A stretch of DNA of 64,000 nt from Brevibacillus sp. JNUCC-41 (GCF_014844095.1 NZ_CP062163.1:2441001-2505000); one strand, 5' to 3'. Shown: positions 7,739 through 17,240, counted from the stretch's first letter. A program made the numbers and translations. Notes: generated by a model from the letters alone, not told the origin.

Positions 7739-7837
7739 ATGAGTAAAAAGGATGGCAGCACAAAGCAAAAAGGAAAAAATAAAGGTTCGAATCATAAAAC
7801 TTCAGGTTCTGCAAACGGTAAGAACGGATATCACTAA
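7739..7837 (+). CDS. Short Lys/Gly/Asn/Ser-rich protein, 32 aa
   Basis: A tiny ORF with an excellent ribosome site (GAGGAGGAG, 8 nt before ATG) and a terminator 13 nt after the stop. The product starts MSKKDGSTKQKGKNKGSN and ends GYH. It is very hydrophilic, basic and rich in K, G, N and S, like several minor small acid-soluble spore proteins of Bacillus, but I cannot assign it to a named family. It may instead be another small stress protein read through from yfkH, 86 bp upstream. Confidence 0.6.
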   Translation: MSKKDGSTKQKGKNKGSNHKTSGSANGKNGYH

Positions 7838-7850
7838 ATGAAACGATCAT

Positions 7851-7881
7851 AAAAAAAGGGAGCCTTGGAAGGCTCCTTTTT
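7851..7881. terminator. Bidirectional terminator
   Basis: AAAAAAAGGGAGCC and GGCTCCTTTTT arms between convergent genes. It serves the small ORF on the plus strand and the metal ATPase on the minus strand. Confidence 0.85.
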
Positions 7882-7886
7882 CATGT

Positions 7887-9806
7887 TCAGTTTCTCAAAA
7901 GTCTTAAGCTGTTCAGTATAACGAGAATTGTACTTCCTTCATGGCCTATGACGCCATATGGGAGGTCTAGAAATTGAAGGAAATTGGATGCTATCAGGAT
8001 CATGATGACCGAAATTGAAAAGATGACGTTTTGTTTGATGATCCGATTCATCTTCTTGGATAATTTGACTGCTTCCGCAATGCGCGGAAGGTCATTCTTC
8101 ATCAGAACGACATCCGCTGTCTCCAAGGCAACATCCGTGCCTTCACCCATTGCAATTCCAACAGATGCTGTTGCAAGTGCAGGTGCATCATTGATGCCAT
8201 CGCCAACCATTGCTACAGTGCCAAATTGTTCTTTCAGCTTTTTCACTTCAGTCACCTTGGTTTCAGGTAGACATTCGGCAATATATGCATCTATATGGCT
8301 CTCCGAAGCAATCGCTTTAGCCGTTTTTTCCCCATCCCCTGTAAGCATGACGGTATGGATGCCCTCATTTTTCAAGGCTTCGATGGCTGTAACGGTTTCT
8401 TCACGCACGACATCTTTCAAAGTGAGTATGCCTGCAATTCCTTGATCATCTTTTGCATAAACGATTGTCTTGCCTTGTTCAGCCAATGTCAGTGCAATGC
8501 CATTGTGGAATCGTTCTGCTTCACTGCGACCGACGAAATCAGCCTTTCCGACTTGCCAAAGCACGCCATTGATATAGGCTTGAACCCCATTACCTGAGAT
8601 ATCTTCCATGTTATTTGGTTTAATGATATCCTTTTGCAATTTCGATTTGGCATAACGTACGATCGATGTTGCCAAAGGGTGATTCGAATAATTTTCAACA
8701 GATGCAATATGAAATAAGAAGTCATCTTCGTTTAGATCTTCGCGGATAATAACATCGGTTACCTCTGGTTTTCCTTTTGTCAATGTACCGGTTTTATCTA
8801 AAGCAATTGCCTGCAGATTACCTAGATTCTCAAGATGGATGCCTCCTTTAAATAAAATGCCATGACGCGCTCCATTTGAAATGGCAGAAAGTGTAGCTGG
8901 CATGATAGAGGCCACAAGGGCACAAGGAGAAGCGACAACGAGCAGGATCATCGCTCTGTAGAATGTCTCGGTCCAGCTCCACCCCAATAGGAAATGGGGT
9001 ATGAACATCATCAGGGCGACAACCGTCAATACTACTTTTACATAAGTTCCTTCAAACCGTTCAATGAACAGCTGGGAAGGGGACTTTTCACTTTGTGCGG
9101 ATTGAACAAGAGTGATTATTTTTTGAAATAAAGTTTCACTTGCCGGTTTGGTGATTTCCACGGTAATCGTTCCACGGAGATTGACCGTTCCCGCAAATAC
9201 TTCATCATCCAATGATTTACTGACTGGTATGGATTCGCCAGTGATGGCGGCCTCATCGATATTGGTACGGCCGTCCGTGATTTTTCCATCTGAAGGGACT
9301 CTCTCACCTGGTTTCACTAAAATTAAATCCCCGATATGCAGCTGTGAAACGGATACGGTTTCTTCATATCCGTTAGTGATGCGCAGTGCTTCTTCCGGCT
9401 GTAAGTCCATAAGTGCCGAAATTTCTTTATGGCTTTTATTCATCGTGTATGTTTCAAGGGCACCGCTTAAAGCGAAGATGAAAATCAATATGGCGCCTTC
9501 CGTCCAGTATCCGATGACCGCAGAACCGATTGCTGCAAAAATCATCAGCATCTCAACATTCAATTCCCGGTCGGCAATCGTATCTTCTATGCCTTCTTTT
9601 GCCTTGGCATATCCGCCAATCAAGAAAGAGGCCAAGTATATGATTATGGAGGCAGTTTCCATTCCGTTCTTTGAAAGGGCCCAGCCCAATACTATAAGTA
9701 AACCGCTGAATAATGCAGCAATAAGTTCTAGATGAGGTTTTGCTTTTTCCAACCAAGTGGTTTTGCATGCAGCCGGTTGGGTTAAATGTTTAGTATCTGT
9801 AGTCAT
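7887..9806 (-). CDS. zosA: Heavy-metal P1B-type ATPase, ZosA-like
   Basis: A 639-aa metal-translocating P-type ATPase. Visible motifs: TGES (near 210, actuator loop), the ion-binding SPC motif in LVVASPCALVASIM (near 310), phosphorylation site DKTGTLTKGKPEV (near 355), nucleotide-domain SNHPLATSI and hinge MVGDGINDAPALA (near 555). There is no N-terminal CxxC heavy-metal domain. SPC and the sequence around it resemble B. subtilis ZosA (zinc uptake, PerR-regulated). The start at 9806 is fixed by GGGAGGG before ATG; the longer open frame upstream lacks a ribosome site and crosses the operator. Metal and direction are inferred, with Zn2+ most likely. Confidence 0.85.
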   Translation of the reverse strand: MTTDTKHLTQPAACKTTWLEKAKPHLELIAALFSGLLIVLGWALSKNGMETASIIIYLASFLIGGYAKAKEGIEDTIADRELNVEMLMIFAAIGSAVIGYWTEGAILIFIFALSGALETYTMNKSHKEISALMDLQPEEALRITNGYEETVSVSQLHIGDLILVKPGERVPSDGKITDGRTNIDEAAITGESIPVSKSLDDEVFAGTVNLRGTITVEITKPASETLFQKIITLVQSAQSEKSPSQLFIERFEGTYVKVVLTVVALMMFIPHFLLGWSWTETFYRAMILLVVASPCALVASIMPATLSAISNGARHGILFKGGIHLENLGNLQAIALDKTGTLTKGKPEVTDVIIREDLNEDDFLFHIASVENYSNHPLATSIVRYAKSKLQKDIIKPNNMEDISGNGVQAYINGVLWQVGKADFVGRSEAERFHNGIALTLAEQGKTIVYAKDDQGIAGILTLKDVVREETVTAIEALKNEGIHTVMLTGDGEKTAKAIASESHIDAYIAECLPETKVTEVKKLKEQFGTVAMVGDGINDAPALATASVGIAMGEGTDVALETADVVLMKNDLPRIAEAVKLSKKMNRIIKQNVIFSISVIMILIASNFLQFLDLPYGVIGHEGSTILVILNSLRLLRN

Positions 9807-9844
9807 AAGATTCCCTCCCACATTCTTCTCTATTTTTGTGTAAA

Positions 9845-9859
9845 TGATATAGATTATCA
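9845..9859. promoter_or_regulatory. Fur/PerR/Zur-type operator before the metal ATPase
   Basis: TGATATAGATTATCA is a 7-1-7 inverted repeat 13 of 15 identical to the Fur-family core TGATAATnATTATCA. It lies 39 bp upstream of the zosA-like start. PerR controls zosA in B. subtilis; base sequence alone cannot separate Fur, PerR and Zur here. A weaker half-match follows at about 9876-9890. Confidence 0.6.
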
Positions 9860-10119
9860 TTTGTGTTATATCTAATTGAGAAAGATAATCAACGTCATTT
9901 CTCTGGATAAAATATGAAAGCTGCCACCGGAATTGCGATGACAGCAATGTTTTCAAAGGTTTATATACGTGATGTCCCTTTTGTTATTATTATAATACCA
10001 CATATCCTATTCGGAAATAAAGAAGAATGATTCTAATCTAGTAAAAAATATAAAGTATTTTCTAACAAGTCTATTGAAAAACTGAATAATAAAAGAATCA
10101 GTCAAGATAAAAAATTATA

Positions 10120-11286
10120 CTACATTGCGGGAGCAGGCATTTTTTCCTTAAACAAGGCCAATGATATGAAGACAAGGAAAAGCATGATACTTATCATATA
10201 GAAAAAACTTCCTCCATCAATATGTTCTATAACCAGGCCGCCAAAGAATGGACCGCCGATGCTGCCGAGACTAAAGAATATACTGCATAATAAATTCCCG
10301 GCAGGTAACAGGTTTCTAGGTAAAAGATCTGCCATATAACTGATTCCCAGCGAGAAAGTCGAACCAACCATCATTCCGCCAAACATAAAACAGAGGAATA
10401 GGCCAAGCACTGAATAGGAATATATCCCTGCAAGCGTGAATATGGCAAACCCTGATATAAGAATCGTCAGTAAGGTCTTTCGCCGTCCAAAGCGGTCACT
10501 GACCATCCCCAAGGGAATCTGGGTAAGCAGAGTCCCTGCCGAAAATGCCGGAATGATGATGGATACTGCGGTTAAATCGATTCCGGAGCGCAGGGCGAAT
10601 ACAGGGAAATTGCTATTCAATGAGGCTTCAAGCACGCCAAATGTAAACGGAAGTAAAAAAGCGACCCAGGCTATGCGGCTAACTTTCGTAAACCTTTTGA
10701 TTGTGCCAAGGAATGATGTGCTTTCAGAATCATCTTGTTCAGGAAGCTCATTTCTAATAAGGTAAACAGTGGACCAAGCCAGAAGGCTAAGTATGGATGT
10801 GATGATGAAAGGCAAAGACTGATTGATCTCAAGAAGCTTCGTCATCAGTGGGCCAACCATGAAGCCAAGACTGAAGAAGAGTCCATAAATGGCAAGATTC
10901 CTTCCGCGCTTCGCTATTGGTGAAATGGCCGTGATCCAAGTCTGTGTAGCAAAGTGAAGTGTATGATCGCCGATACCAATGAAGAAACGCAGTACGAACC
11001 AAAACCAGAATGATTTCCAGACAGGAAATAGGGCAAGTGATACGATGACCGTTATCCCGCCAAATAATATCAATGGCTTATAGCCGTATTTACGGAGTGG
11101 GGCTTCCATAAAAGGAGAAATCAATAAAATTCCAATATAAAGGGAGGCTGCATGAAACCCGTTTAGGGATGAGCTAATTCCTTCATTTTCAAAAATGATG
11201 GCAATGATCGGCAGAAGCATCCCTTGAGAAAACCCCGATATACCGACAATTAAGATTAAAACGCTTAAAAGCAATTTACTATTCAT
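10120..11286 (-). CDS. yfkF: MFS transporter (YfkF-like)
   Basis: A 388-aa major facilitator with about 12 hydrophobic segments. MFS motif A variants are visible: the second-half loop reads GMVSDRFGRRKT (about residue 265), while the first-half loop is degenerate. It resembles the uncharacterised YfkF of B. subtilis and sits beside yfkE as it does there. A drug or metabolite efflux role is usual for such proteins; the substrate is unknown. The ATG follows AGGAG with normal spacing. Confidence 0.88.
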   Translation of the reverse strand: MNSKLLLSVLILIVGISGFSQGMLLPIIAIIFENEGISSSLNGFHAASLYIGILLISPFMEAPLRKYGYKPLILFGGITVIVSLALFPVWKSFWFWFVLRFFIGIGDHTLHFATQTWITAISPIAKRGRNLAIYGLFFSLGFMVGPLMTKLLEINQSLPFIITSILSLLAWSTVYLIRNELPEQDDSESTSFLGTIKRFTKVSRIAWVAFLLPFTFGVLEASLNSNFPVFALRSGIDLTAVSIIIPAFSAGTLLTQIPLGMVSDRFGRRKTLLTILISGFAIFTLAGIYSYSVLGLFLCFMFGGMMVGSTFSLGISYMADLLPRNLLPAGNLLCSIFFSLGSIGGPFFGGLVIEHIDGGSFFYMISIMLFLVFISLALFKEKMPAPAM

Positions 11287-11478
11287 AAAATCATGTCTCC
11301 TAAGAATTGTATACCTTCTTGATGTTACAACTTAGGAAGAGGATTAAGCAATAGAAATTTGGGTAAATATTGTCAAGAAGAGAGGGTATGATAAAATTTT
11401 CCTTTGTCAACACCCGAAGATTATGTATGATAGCTTTTGTTACATAAAAAGAACTATAGGATTGTGAGGAGAAGTATC

Positions 11479-12534
11479 GTGAATAAAATATTTTTGGGGC
11501 TTGTCCTGTTAGGCGTCCCTTTATCTGTCATTGGGTCGTTATTGCATTGGCCGAGTGTAATCATGTTCATAGTATATTGCTTAACAATCGTGGCGCTGGC
11601 AGGCTTCATGGGCCGGGCAACCGAAAGCTTAGCGATTGTTATGGGACCAAGGATTGGCGGTCTCTTGAATGCAACCTTTGGTAATGCAGTAGAATTGATC
11701 ATATCCATCTTTTCATTAAAGGCAGGGCTAGTTGGTGTCGTGCTGGCGTCTTTGACTGGTTCCGTTTTAGGGAATTTATTGTTGGTGGCAGGACTTTCAT
11801 TCTTTATCGGAGGGACTAAATACAAACGGCAGAAGTTTAATGTATTCGATGCGAGGCATAATGCCGGTCTATTGATTTTTGCAGTAATTGTAGCTTTCGT
11901 CATACCGGAAGTATTCACACAAAACATGGGTGAATCAAGCACGATGTCGTTAAGTGTCGGAATTTCCATTATCATGATCTTATTATATCTTGCTGCATTA
12001 TTCTTTAAATTGGTTACACACCGCGGGGTATATCAGCATAACGAGAAGCTCGAGGATCATGAAGCGGAAGTACCGGAGTGGAGCAGGAAAAAGGCAATTA
12101 TAATACTTGCAGCCGCTACATTGGCTGTTGCTTATGTATCGGAAAAACTTGTCCATACGTTTAGCGAGGTAGGGGAAGCCTTCGGATGGTCGGAGTTATT
12201 CATCGGTGTCATTATCGTAGCGATTGTCGGTAACGCGGCAGAGCATGCTTCCGCCGTCATAATGGCCTATAAAAACAAAATGGATGTCGCTGTGGAGATT
12301 GCCGTTGGTTCCACGCTTCAAGTAGCGATGTTCGTTGCTCCTGTACTCGTATTGATTTCGTTAATGTATCCAACGAGTATGCCGCTTGTTTTCACAATGC
12401 CAGAACTAATATCAATGGTTACAGCAGTCTTTCTGGTGATCATGATCTCTAATGACGGGGAAACGAACTGGTTTGAAGGCCTTACCTTATTGGCCGCTTA
12501 CTTCATTATGGGAATTGGATTTTATTTATTATAA
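11479..12534 (+). CDS. chaA: Ca2+/H+ antiporter (YfkE / CAX family)
   Basis: Exports Ca2+ in exchange for protons across the membrane. The 351-aa protein has two homologous halves, each with the CAX alpha repeat: GGLLNATFGNAVELIISIFSL (about 65-85) and GVIIVAIVGNAAEHASAVIMA (about 240-260), with the key GNA-E residues in both. About 11 hydrophobic segments are visible. The GTG at 11479 is preceded by GAGGAGAAG with good spacing; an in-frame ATG 42 nt upstream lacks a site. It is the YfkE equivalent, divergent from yfkF as in B. subtilis, and is closed by a terminator. Confidence 0.93.
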   Translation: MNKIFLGLVLLGVPLSVIGSLLHWPSVIMFIVYCLTIVALAGFMGRATESLAIVMGPRIGGLLNATFGNAVELIISIFSLKAGLVGVVLASLTGSVLGNLLLVAGLSFFIGGTKYKRQKFNVFDARHNAGLLIFAVIVAFVIPEVFTQNMGESSTMSLSVGISIIMILLYLAALFFKLVTHRGVYQHNEKLEDHEAEVPEWSRKKAIIILAAATLAVAYVSEKLVHTFSEVGEAFGWSELFIGVIIVAIVGNAAEHASAVIMAYKNKMDVAVEIAVGSTLQVAMFVAPVLVLISLMYPTSMPLVFTMPELISMVTAVFLVIMISNDGETNWFEGLTLLAAYFIMGIGFYLL

Positions 12535-12541
12535 GAATGCA

Positions 12542-12570
12542 GGCCTTCCGATGTGGAAGGTCTTTCTTTT
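12542..12570 (+). terminator. Intrinsic terminator of yfkE
   Basis: GGCCTTCC and GGAAGGTC arms with one G-T pair and a T-rich tail. Confidence 0.8.
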
Positions 12571-12588
12571 TATAAAATGAAAAAATAA

Positions 12589-12626
12589 AAATGACTCTGC
12601 TCGGGTTAGATTTAGCAGAGTCATTT
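12589..12626. terminator. Perfect 13-bp inverted repeat
   Basis: AAATGACTCTGCT and AGCAGAGTCATTT flank a 12-nt loop. It could be a second terminator for yfkE or one for minus-strand transcription; the flanking T-runs are short. Confidence 0.55.
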
Positions 12627-13004
12627 CTATATTAGTAAATTACCATTCATAAGTTATTCCAAAATTTTTCATCATGCTTTTGAAAAAGTTGAGAAAATAT
12701 TCTAGAGGGTCACACCATCCTTTTACATCAGATTTAAGTATAGGCGAATTCGTTTTCTGTCATCCTTTAAAAGGGTGTCATGGATTGTTCGATAAGCATA
12801 CCTCCTGAAGGTTTAATAGGTATGAACGATTTCGCCTCCTTTTTATAATGTAAAATAAGTATAACTGATTTAAATAGAAAAGTAAATATTCTGAACTTTA
12901 CAAATTTATTACAAAGTTGAAATCGGAATGAAATGTATAGAATGTTGGCTAAAAACAAAATCTATAATCAATATGATTGAACCCCTCAAAAGGAGTGCGA
13001 CAGA
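12627..13004. other. Intergenic region before yfkD
   Basis: About 380 bp without an intact gene. On the minus strand, 12640-12762 holds an open frame of 39 codons with coding-like composition but no start codon (see findings). Two purine-rich minus-strand ribosome-like sites occur at about 12804 and 12835. An AT-rich segment precedes yfkD; no certain promoter was identified. Confidence 0.5.
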
Positions 13005-13817
13005 ATGAAAAGAACTATTATTATTATTATGATTGCCCTAATTGCCTTCATTCAGGCGAATGTAAGTTTTGCAGCTGATATACCAGAAGTCAAAGCAAAT
13101 CAGAATAAGGTGAACATCCCACCTTCAGTATTGAATATTGCAAAGGAGAATACGTATCCGAACCCGACCCAGGATCTTCCGATGCTGCAGCCAAGTAATC
13201 TGGCCAAACAATTGATCGATTCGTCGGATATCAAGATTGAAAACCCAGAACTAATCCAAATGTTGAATGAATCCGCAATTGCAAAAGCCCCGCTTGCTTT
13301 TGGATACAGGGCAACCATTTACCTTGGCCATTGGGCCTTGAATTATGAGTCTTCTGAAACTGCACCAAACTGGGAATACCAAAAGATCAATACGAATTAC
13401 TATGATAATCGCGGTGGTGATGTTCCCTATAAGATCCGTTATGTCCAGGAAAGTCAGAAGGCAGTGAGTGGCGGTCTGACAGCGAAAATTCCAAAGGCTG
13501 AGGATGTTCAAAAGATGATGCTGCTAAAAGCCACTGAAAAAACGAATTTGCCTTTAGCTTTTGAAACGATCATCGGCGCTGGTACGAAAAAAGACCAAGT
13601 ATATAATGTGGCTTCAAATAGGATTGGTTACTTATCCAGTTTTGCTTCCGCCGTCAATGAAAAAGGCAAGGTCACATATGGGGAAGTATATTTGAATCTA
13701 AAAGGAAATAAAAGAACCATTACGATAAAGAACATCACATCACAAGGCATCGGTGCATGGATACCGGTTCAGGACCATGTTTCCTTCAGCTTTACAGTCT
13801 CGCAGCAACCAAGGTAA
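13005..13817 (+). CDS. yfkD: YfkD-like secreted protein
   Basis: A 270-aa protein with a clear signal peptide: basic MKR, hydrophobic IIIIMIALIAFIQA and a cleavage-like SFAAD at about residue 24. The mature part matches YfkD in length and in motifs such as AFGYRATIYLGHWAL (about 98-112) and GAWIPVQDHVSFSFT near the end. Function is unknown; in Bacillus it keeps its place next to yfkE and yfkAB. It is exported, and no lipobox or membrane anchor follows. The ATG is preceded by AAAAGGAG. Confidence 0.87.
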   Translation: MKRTIIIIMIALIAFIQANVSFAADIPEVKANQNKVNIPPSVLNIAKENTYPNPTQDLPMLQPSNLAKQLIDSSDIKIENPELIQMLNESAIAKAPLAFGYRATIYLGHWALNYESSETAPNWEYQKINTNYYDNRGGDVPYKIRYVQESQKAVSGGLTAKIPKAEDVQKMMLLKATEKTNLPLAFETIIGAGTKKDQVYNVASNRIGYLSSFASAVNEKGKVTYGEVYLNLKGNKRTITIKNITSQGIGAWIPVQDHVSFSFTVSQQPR

Positions 13818-13821
13818 ATTT

Positions 13822-13850
13822 AAAAAACTCGCCGGATTGGCGAGTTTTTC
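13822..13850. terminator. Bidirectional terminator between yfkD and yfkAB
   Basis: AAAAAACTCGCC and GGCGAGTTTTT arms with a 5-nt loop, between convergent genes. Confidence 0.9.
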
Positions 13851-13851
13851 T

Positions 13852-14979
13852 TCATATGGTTGACTTCCTGATCCTGAAGTCCTCATTCGGGTAGTAAGCA
13901 TTTTTGACGAGAACATTCGGGCCTAGACATTTGACTGATGGGCAGTGGCAGTTCAATTCATTGGCCAGTTTCGAATTCATCCATGTGTCATAGGAATCGG
14001 TCAAGGGCTGATCTTTAATATTCCCTAATGTAGGCGCGTCCCCGAAATCGGTCACGATCACTTCCCCGGTGAAAATATTGATGTTTAACCTGGAACGTCC
14101 ATCAGGGTCATTCCGTACGGTCACTTTATGTGAACCATAAAGGCGTTGAAGCAGCTTTATATCCTCTTTACTGTTATTGCAAGGATAAAATGGCAGGGTA
14201 CCGAAAAGCATCCAAACATTCTCATCACGGATATCAAGCAAATGATGAATCGCTTCACGCATATTATCCAATGGTAAAGTTTCAAGTGCCGAAGCGAAAT
14301 CGCTTGGATACATCGGATGAATTTCATGCCTTTGACATCCCATTTCATCGACGACCTGTCTGTGAATATGCTCAAGATGAGGCAATGTCCGTTTATTAAG
14401 CATCGTTTCAGCAGATACCAGCACACCAGCTTTTGTCAGGGCACGGGAATTTTCGATCATTTTATCGAATAGTTTCTTTCGCTGTTCCCGAGATGGTTTT
14501 CGATCCATCATGGCAAAGCCGATATCAATGAATTCATCGATCGTTCCCCAATTATGGGAAATATGCAGAACATCCAAATAAGGAATGATTTCCTCATACC
14601 GTTCCAAGTCAAGGGTCAAATTGGAATTGATTTGTGTCCGTACCCCGCGGCTGCGGGCATATTTCAATAGAGGCAAAACATAATTCTTCACTTGTTTTCT
14701 TGAAAGCATCGGTTCCCCGCCAGTGATGCTGAGCGAGCGAAGCAAGGGGATTTCATCAAGGCGCTGAATCAGTAATTCCAGAGGCAGGGCATCCGGGTCC
14801 TTGGGCTGAAGTGTGTAACCGACGGCACAATGCTCACAACGCATATTGCAAAGGGTGGTGGTGGTAAATTCCACGTTGGTGAGGCTGAGTTTTCCATATT
14901 GTTCAACGTCCATATATGCTTCCCAAGGATCATACTTGGGTGTAATTGGTGTTAAAAGATCTTGCTTGATTATTGACAT
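13852..14979 (-). CDS. yfkAB: Radical SAM protein YfkAB
   Basis: A 375-aa radical S-adenosylmethionine enzyme. The iron-sulfur motif is CNMRCEHC (CxxxCxxC, about residues 43-50), followed by the SAM-binding SITGGEPMLS (near 84) and an extended C-terminal region with NCHCPSVKCLG near 350 that may bind a further cluster. The whole corresponds to the joined YfkA and YfkB of B. subtilis. The reaction is unknown. The start is set by AAGGAG 8 nt before ATG. Minus strand, monocistronic. Confidence 0.92.
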   Translation of the reverse strand: MSIIKQDLLTPITPKYDPWEAYMDVEQYGKLSLTNVEFTTTTLCNMRCEHCAVGYTLQPKDPDALPLELLIQRLDEIPLLRSLSITGGEPMLSRKQVKNYVLPLLKYARSRGVRTQINSNLTLDLERYEEIIPYLDVLHISHNWGTIDEFIDIGFAMMDRKPSREQRKKLFDKMIENSRALTKAGVLVSAETMLNKRTLPHLEHIHRQVVDEMGCQRHEIHPMYPSDFASALETLPLDNMREAIHHLLDIRDENVWMLFGTLPFYPCNNSKEDIKLLQRLYGSHKVTVRNDPDGRSRLNINIFTGEVIVTDFGDAPTLGNIKDQPLTDSYDTWMNSKLANELNCHCPSVKCLGPNVLVKNAYYPNEDFRIRKSTI

Positions 14980-15129
14980 ATTTAAAACTCCTTACGTAAT
15001 AATGCACTAACCCATTATGAACAATGGGAACAAAAATTGTCAAATCGCGGAGAGCTGTATTTATAGCTTGCCATTGCACTTTGAAGCAGATTTCGTTACG
15101 ATGAAAGAAGAACGGAAGGAGAGTGCCTC

Positions 15130-15315
15130 ATGGGAAAATCCATTACAGGTAAAAACGAACAATTAACATACTTAAAAGAACGCCTCACGATGTTCATGGA
15201 AGTTCTTGATCATATCGAACCGGAAACTACGGAGTTGGAAGATATAGACCGTTTAATCGGCATGATAGATGATTTGGAAGGCAAAGTGGAACAATTCAAA
15301 ACCCGGGAAGACTAA
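15130..15315 (+). CDS. SE1561 family small protein (YfjT-like)
   Basis: A 61-aa acidic soluble protein, mostly helical by composition, with EQLTYLKERLTMFMEVLDHI in its first half and TTELEDIDRLIGMIDDLE in its second. It matches the small SE1561/YfjT family found near pdaA in Bacillus. Function unknown. Good AGGAG site and a terminator about 50 bp downstream. Confidence 0.8.
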   Translation: MGKSITGKNEQLTYLKERLTMFMEVLDHIEPETTELEDIDRLIGMIDDLEGKVEQFKTRED

Positions 15316-15362
15316 TATCTGTTTCGATAGTATGACTTTTTCAATGTTAATATTCATGAAGG

Positions 15363-15392
15363 GATGACGAGAAACCTGCGTCATCTCTTTTT
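15363..15392 (+). terminator. Intrinsic terminator
   Basis: GATGACG and CGTCATC arms, 9-nt loop, TCTTTTT tail. Confidence 0.75.
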
Positions 15393-15622
15393 AATATCAA
15401 ATCTTACTGGAAATGATTGGCTATGATATTTGACCTATGGGCTATTTAAGGCGCTTTGATCATTTCTCTCCAAATTGCTGTTCATTAAGAAAAATAATTA
15501 CTTGTTTTCGAAAGATTATGTTAGATGTATAATAAAACGGGTGTTGAATCATTCGCTATTTATAGAGAAGCAGGGAAATGATTAAATCTAAATCTAGGGG
15601 AAATAAGAGGGGGAAGAGAAAT

Positions 15623-17191
15623 TTGGATATTCAAAAATTCCAAGAAAGTATGTACAGTCTTATCGTTGAAACTTCAACGAATCTTCCAAAGGATGTTCGT
15701 CGTGCGGTCAAAAGTGCAAAACAACGTGAAAATGCAGGTACTCGTTCTGCATTAAGCTTGGACACCATTACGAATAATATCACAATGGCTGACGACAATG
15801 TATCACCGATTTGTCAGGATACTGGTCTGCCGACTTTCAAAATAAAAACTCCAGTTGGCGTGAACCAACTTGAAATAAAAAAAGCAATCCGAAATGCGAT
15901 CATTTTAGCGACTAAAGGCGGAAAACTTCGTCCAAACGCAGTTGACTCTTTATCGGGTGAAAATAGCGGGGATAACCTTGGGGAAGGTCTTCCGGTCATT
16001 AAATTCGATCAATGGGAAAAAGACTATATTGATGTTCGCCTTATCTTAAAAGGCGGCGGCTGTGAAAATAAAAACATCCAATACAGTCTGCCTATGGAAC
16101 TTGAGGGATTGGGGAAAGCGGGCCGTGATTTGGACGGAATCCGTAAATGTGTACTTCACTCTGTCTACCAAGCACAAGGACAAGGCTGCAGTGCCGGCTT
16201 CATCGGCGTTGGTATCGGTGGGGACCGTTCATCCGGATATGATCTGGCAAAGGCTCAACTCTTCCGCAGTAATGAAGATGTGAATCCGAATGAAGACCTT
16301 CGTAAACTTGAAGATTACATCATGAAATCAGCTAATGAATTGGGAATCGGCACGATGGGCTTTGGCGGCGAAACTACACTGCTTGGGTGTAAAATCGGTG
16401 TCATGCACCGTATTCCGGCAAGCTTTTTCGTATCCGTTGCTTACAACTGCTGGGCGTTCCGCCGTTTAGGAGTGAAAGTCAATCCTGAAACAGGTGAAAT
16501 CAATGAGTGGTTGTATCAAGAAGGCGAGAAAATTGACTTTGCTTTAGAAGCAGAAAAAGCAGCGAAGGACGAAGTGGCAGCCGCTGCTGAACCGGACGTT
16601 AAAGCTTCCCGTGAAATCACCCTGCAAGCACCAATCACGGAAGAACAAATCCGCGAATTAAAAGTTGGTGACGTCGTTCATATTAACGGCAGAATGTATA
16701 CAGGCCGTGACGCGATCCACAAGCATTTATCTGAAAATCCTGCACCAATCGACCTGGATGGACAAATCATCTATCATTGTGGTCCGGTTATGCTGAAGGA
16801 CGAAGAAGGTAAATGGCATGTGAAGGCTGCCGGACCGACAACGAGTATTCGTGAAGAACCATACCAAGGCGATATCATGAAACGATTCGGCATCCGTGCA
16901 GTTATCGGTAAAGGTGGAATGGGACCAAAAACTCTGGAAGCACTTAATGAACACGGCGGCGTTTATCTAAACGCAATCGGCGGGGCTGCTCAATATTATG
17001 CAGACTGCATCAAATCCGTCGAAGGCGTGAACTTCACTGAATTTGGTATTCCAGAAGCGATGTGGCATCTGAATGTTGAAGGATTTACTGCAGTAGTAAC
17101 TATGGATTCACATGGAAACAGCCTGCATAAAGACGTTCAGCAATCTTCATTGGAAAAGTTGGCACAATTCAAAGAACCAGTATTTAAATAA
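15623..17191 (+). CDS. fumA: Fumarate hydratase, class I ([4Fe-4S])
   Basis: Interconverts fumarate and malate in the TCA cycle. The roughly 522-aa protein fuses the alpha (about 1-290) and beta (about 330-520) domains of class I fumarases. Cluster-ligand candidates are the cysteines in SPICQDTGLPTF, QGQGCSAGFIGVG and TTLLGCKIGVMHR. The beta domain has the GPTTSIREEPY and IGKGGMG motifs. The TTG at 15623 (MDIQKFQESMYSL) follows GAGGGGGAAG and matches the family N-terminus; an ATG at 15578 adds 15 lysine-rich residues and is less likely. B. subtilis uses the unrelated class II CitG instead, so this iron-dependent enzyme is a notable difference. Confidence 0.93.
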   Translation: MDIQKFQESMYSLIVETSTNLPKDVRRAVKSAKQRENAGTRSALSLDTITNNITMADDNVSPICQDTGLPTFKIKTPVGVNQLEIKKAIRNAIILATKGGKLRPNAVDSLSGENSGDNLGEGLPVIKFDQWEKDYIDVRLILKGGGCENKNIQYSLPMELEGLGKAGRDLDGIRKCVLHSVYQAQGQGCSAGFIGVGIGGDRSSGYDLAKAQLFRSNEDVNPNEDLRKLEDYIMKSANELGIGTMGFGGETTLLGCKIGVMHRIPASFFVSVAYNCWAFRRLGVKVNPETGEINEWLYQEGEKIDFALEAEKAAKDEVAAAAEPDVKASREITLQAPITEEQIRELKVGDVVHINGRMYTGRDAIHKHLSENPAPIDLDGQIIYHCGPVMLKDEEGKWHVKAAGPTTSIREEPYQGDIMKRFGIRAVIGKGGMGPKTLEALNEHGGVYLNAIGGAAQYYADCIKSVEGVNFTEFGIPEAMWHLNVEGFTAVVTMDSHGNSLHKDVQQSSLEKLAQFKEPVFK

Positions 17192-17198
17192 ATGTATG

Positions 17199-17235
17199 GA
17201 AAAAGACGCTCACCAAACGGTTGGGCGTCTTTTTC
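17199..17235. terminator. Terminator after fumarase
   Basis: GAAAAAGACGC and GCGTCTTTTTC arms with inner CCAA/TTGG pairing; usable on both strands, between convergent genes. Confidence 0.88.
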
Positions 17236-17240
17236 ATAGC

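Noticed and set aside
9807..9956. N-terminal extension of the metal ATPase
   Set aside because: The frame crosses the Fur-type operator, lacks a ribosome site and is not similar to the family; GGGAGGG fixes ATG 9806.
12767..12958. 63-codon minus-strand frame rich in Phe and Ile
   Set aside because: No ribosome site at its ATG and composition typical of AT-rich non-coding DNA.
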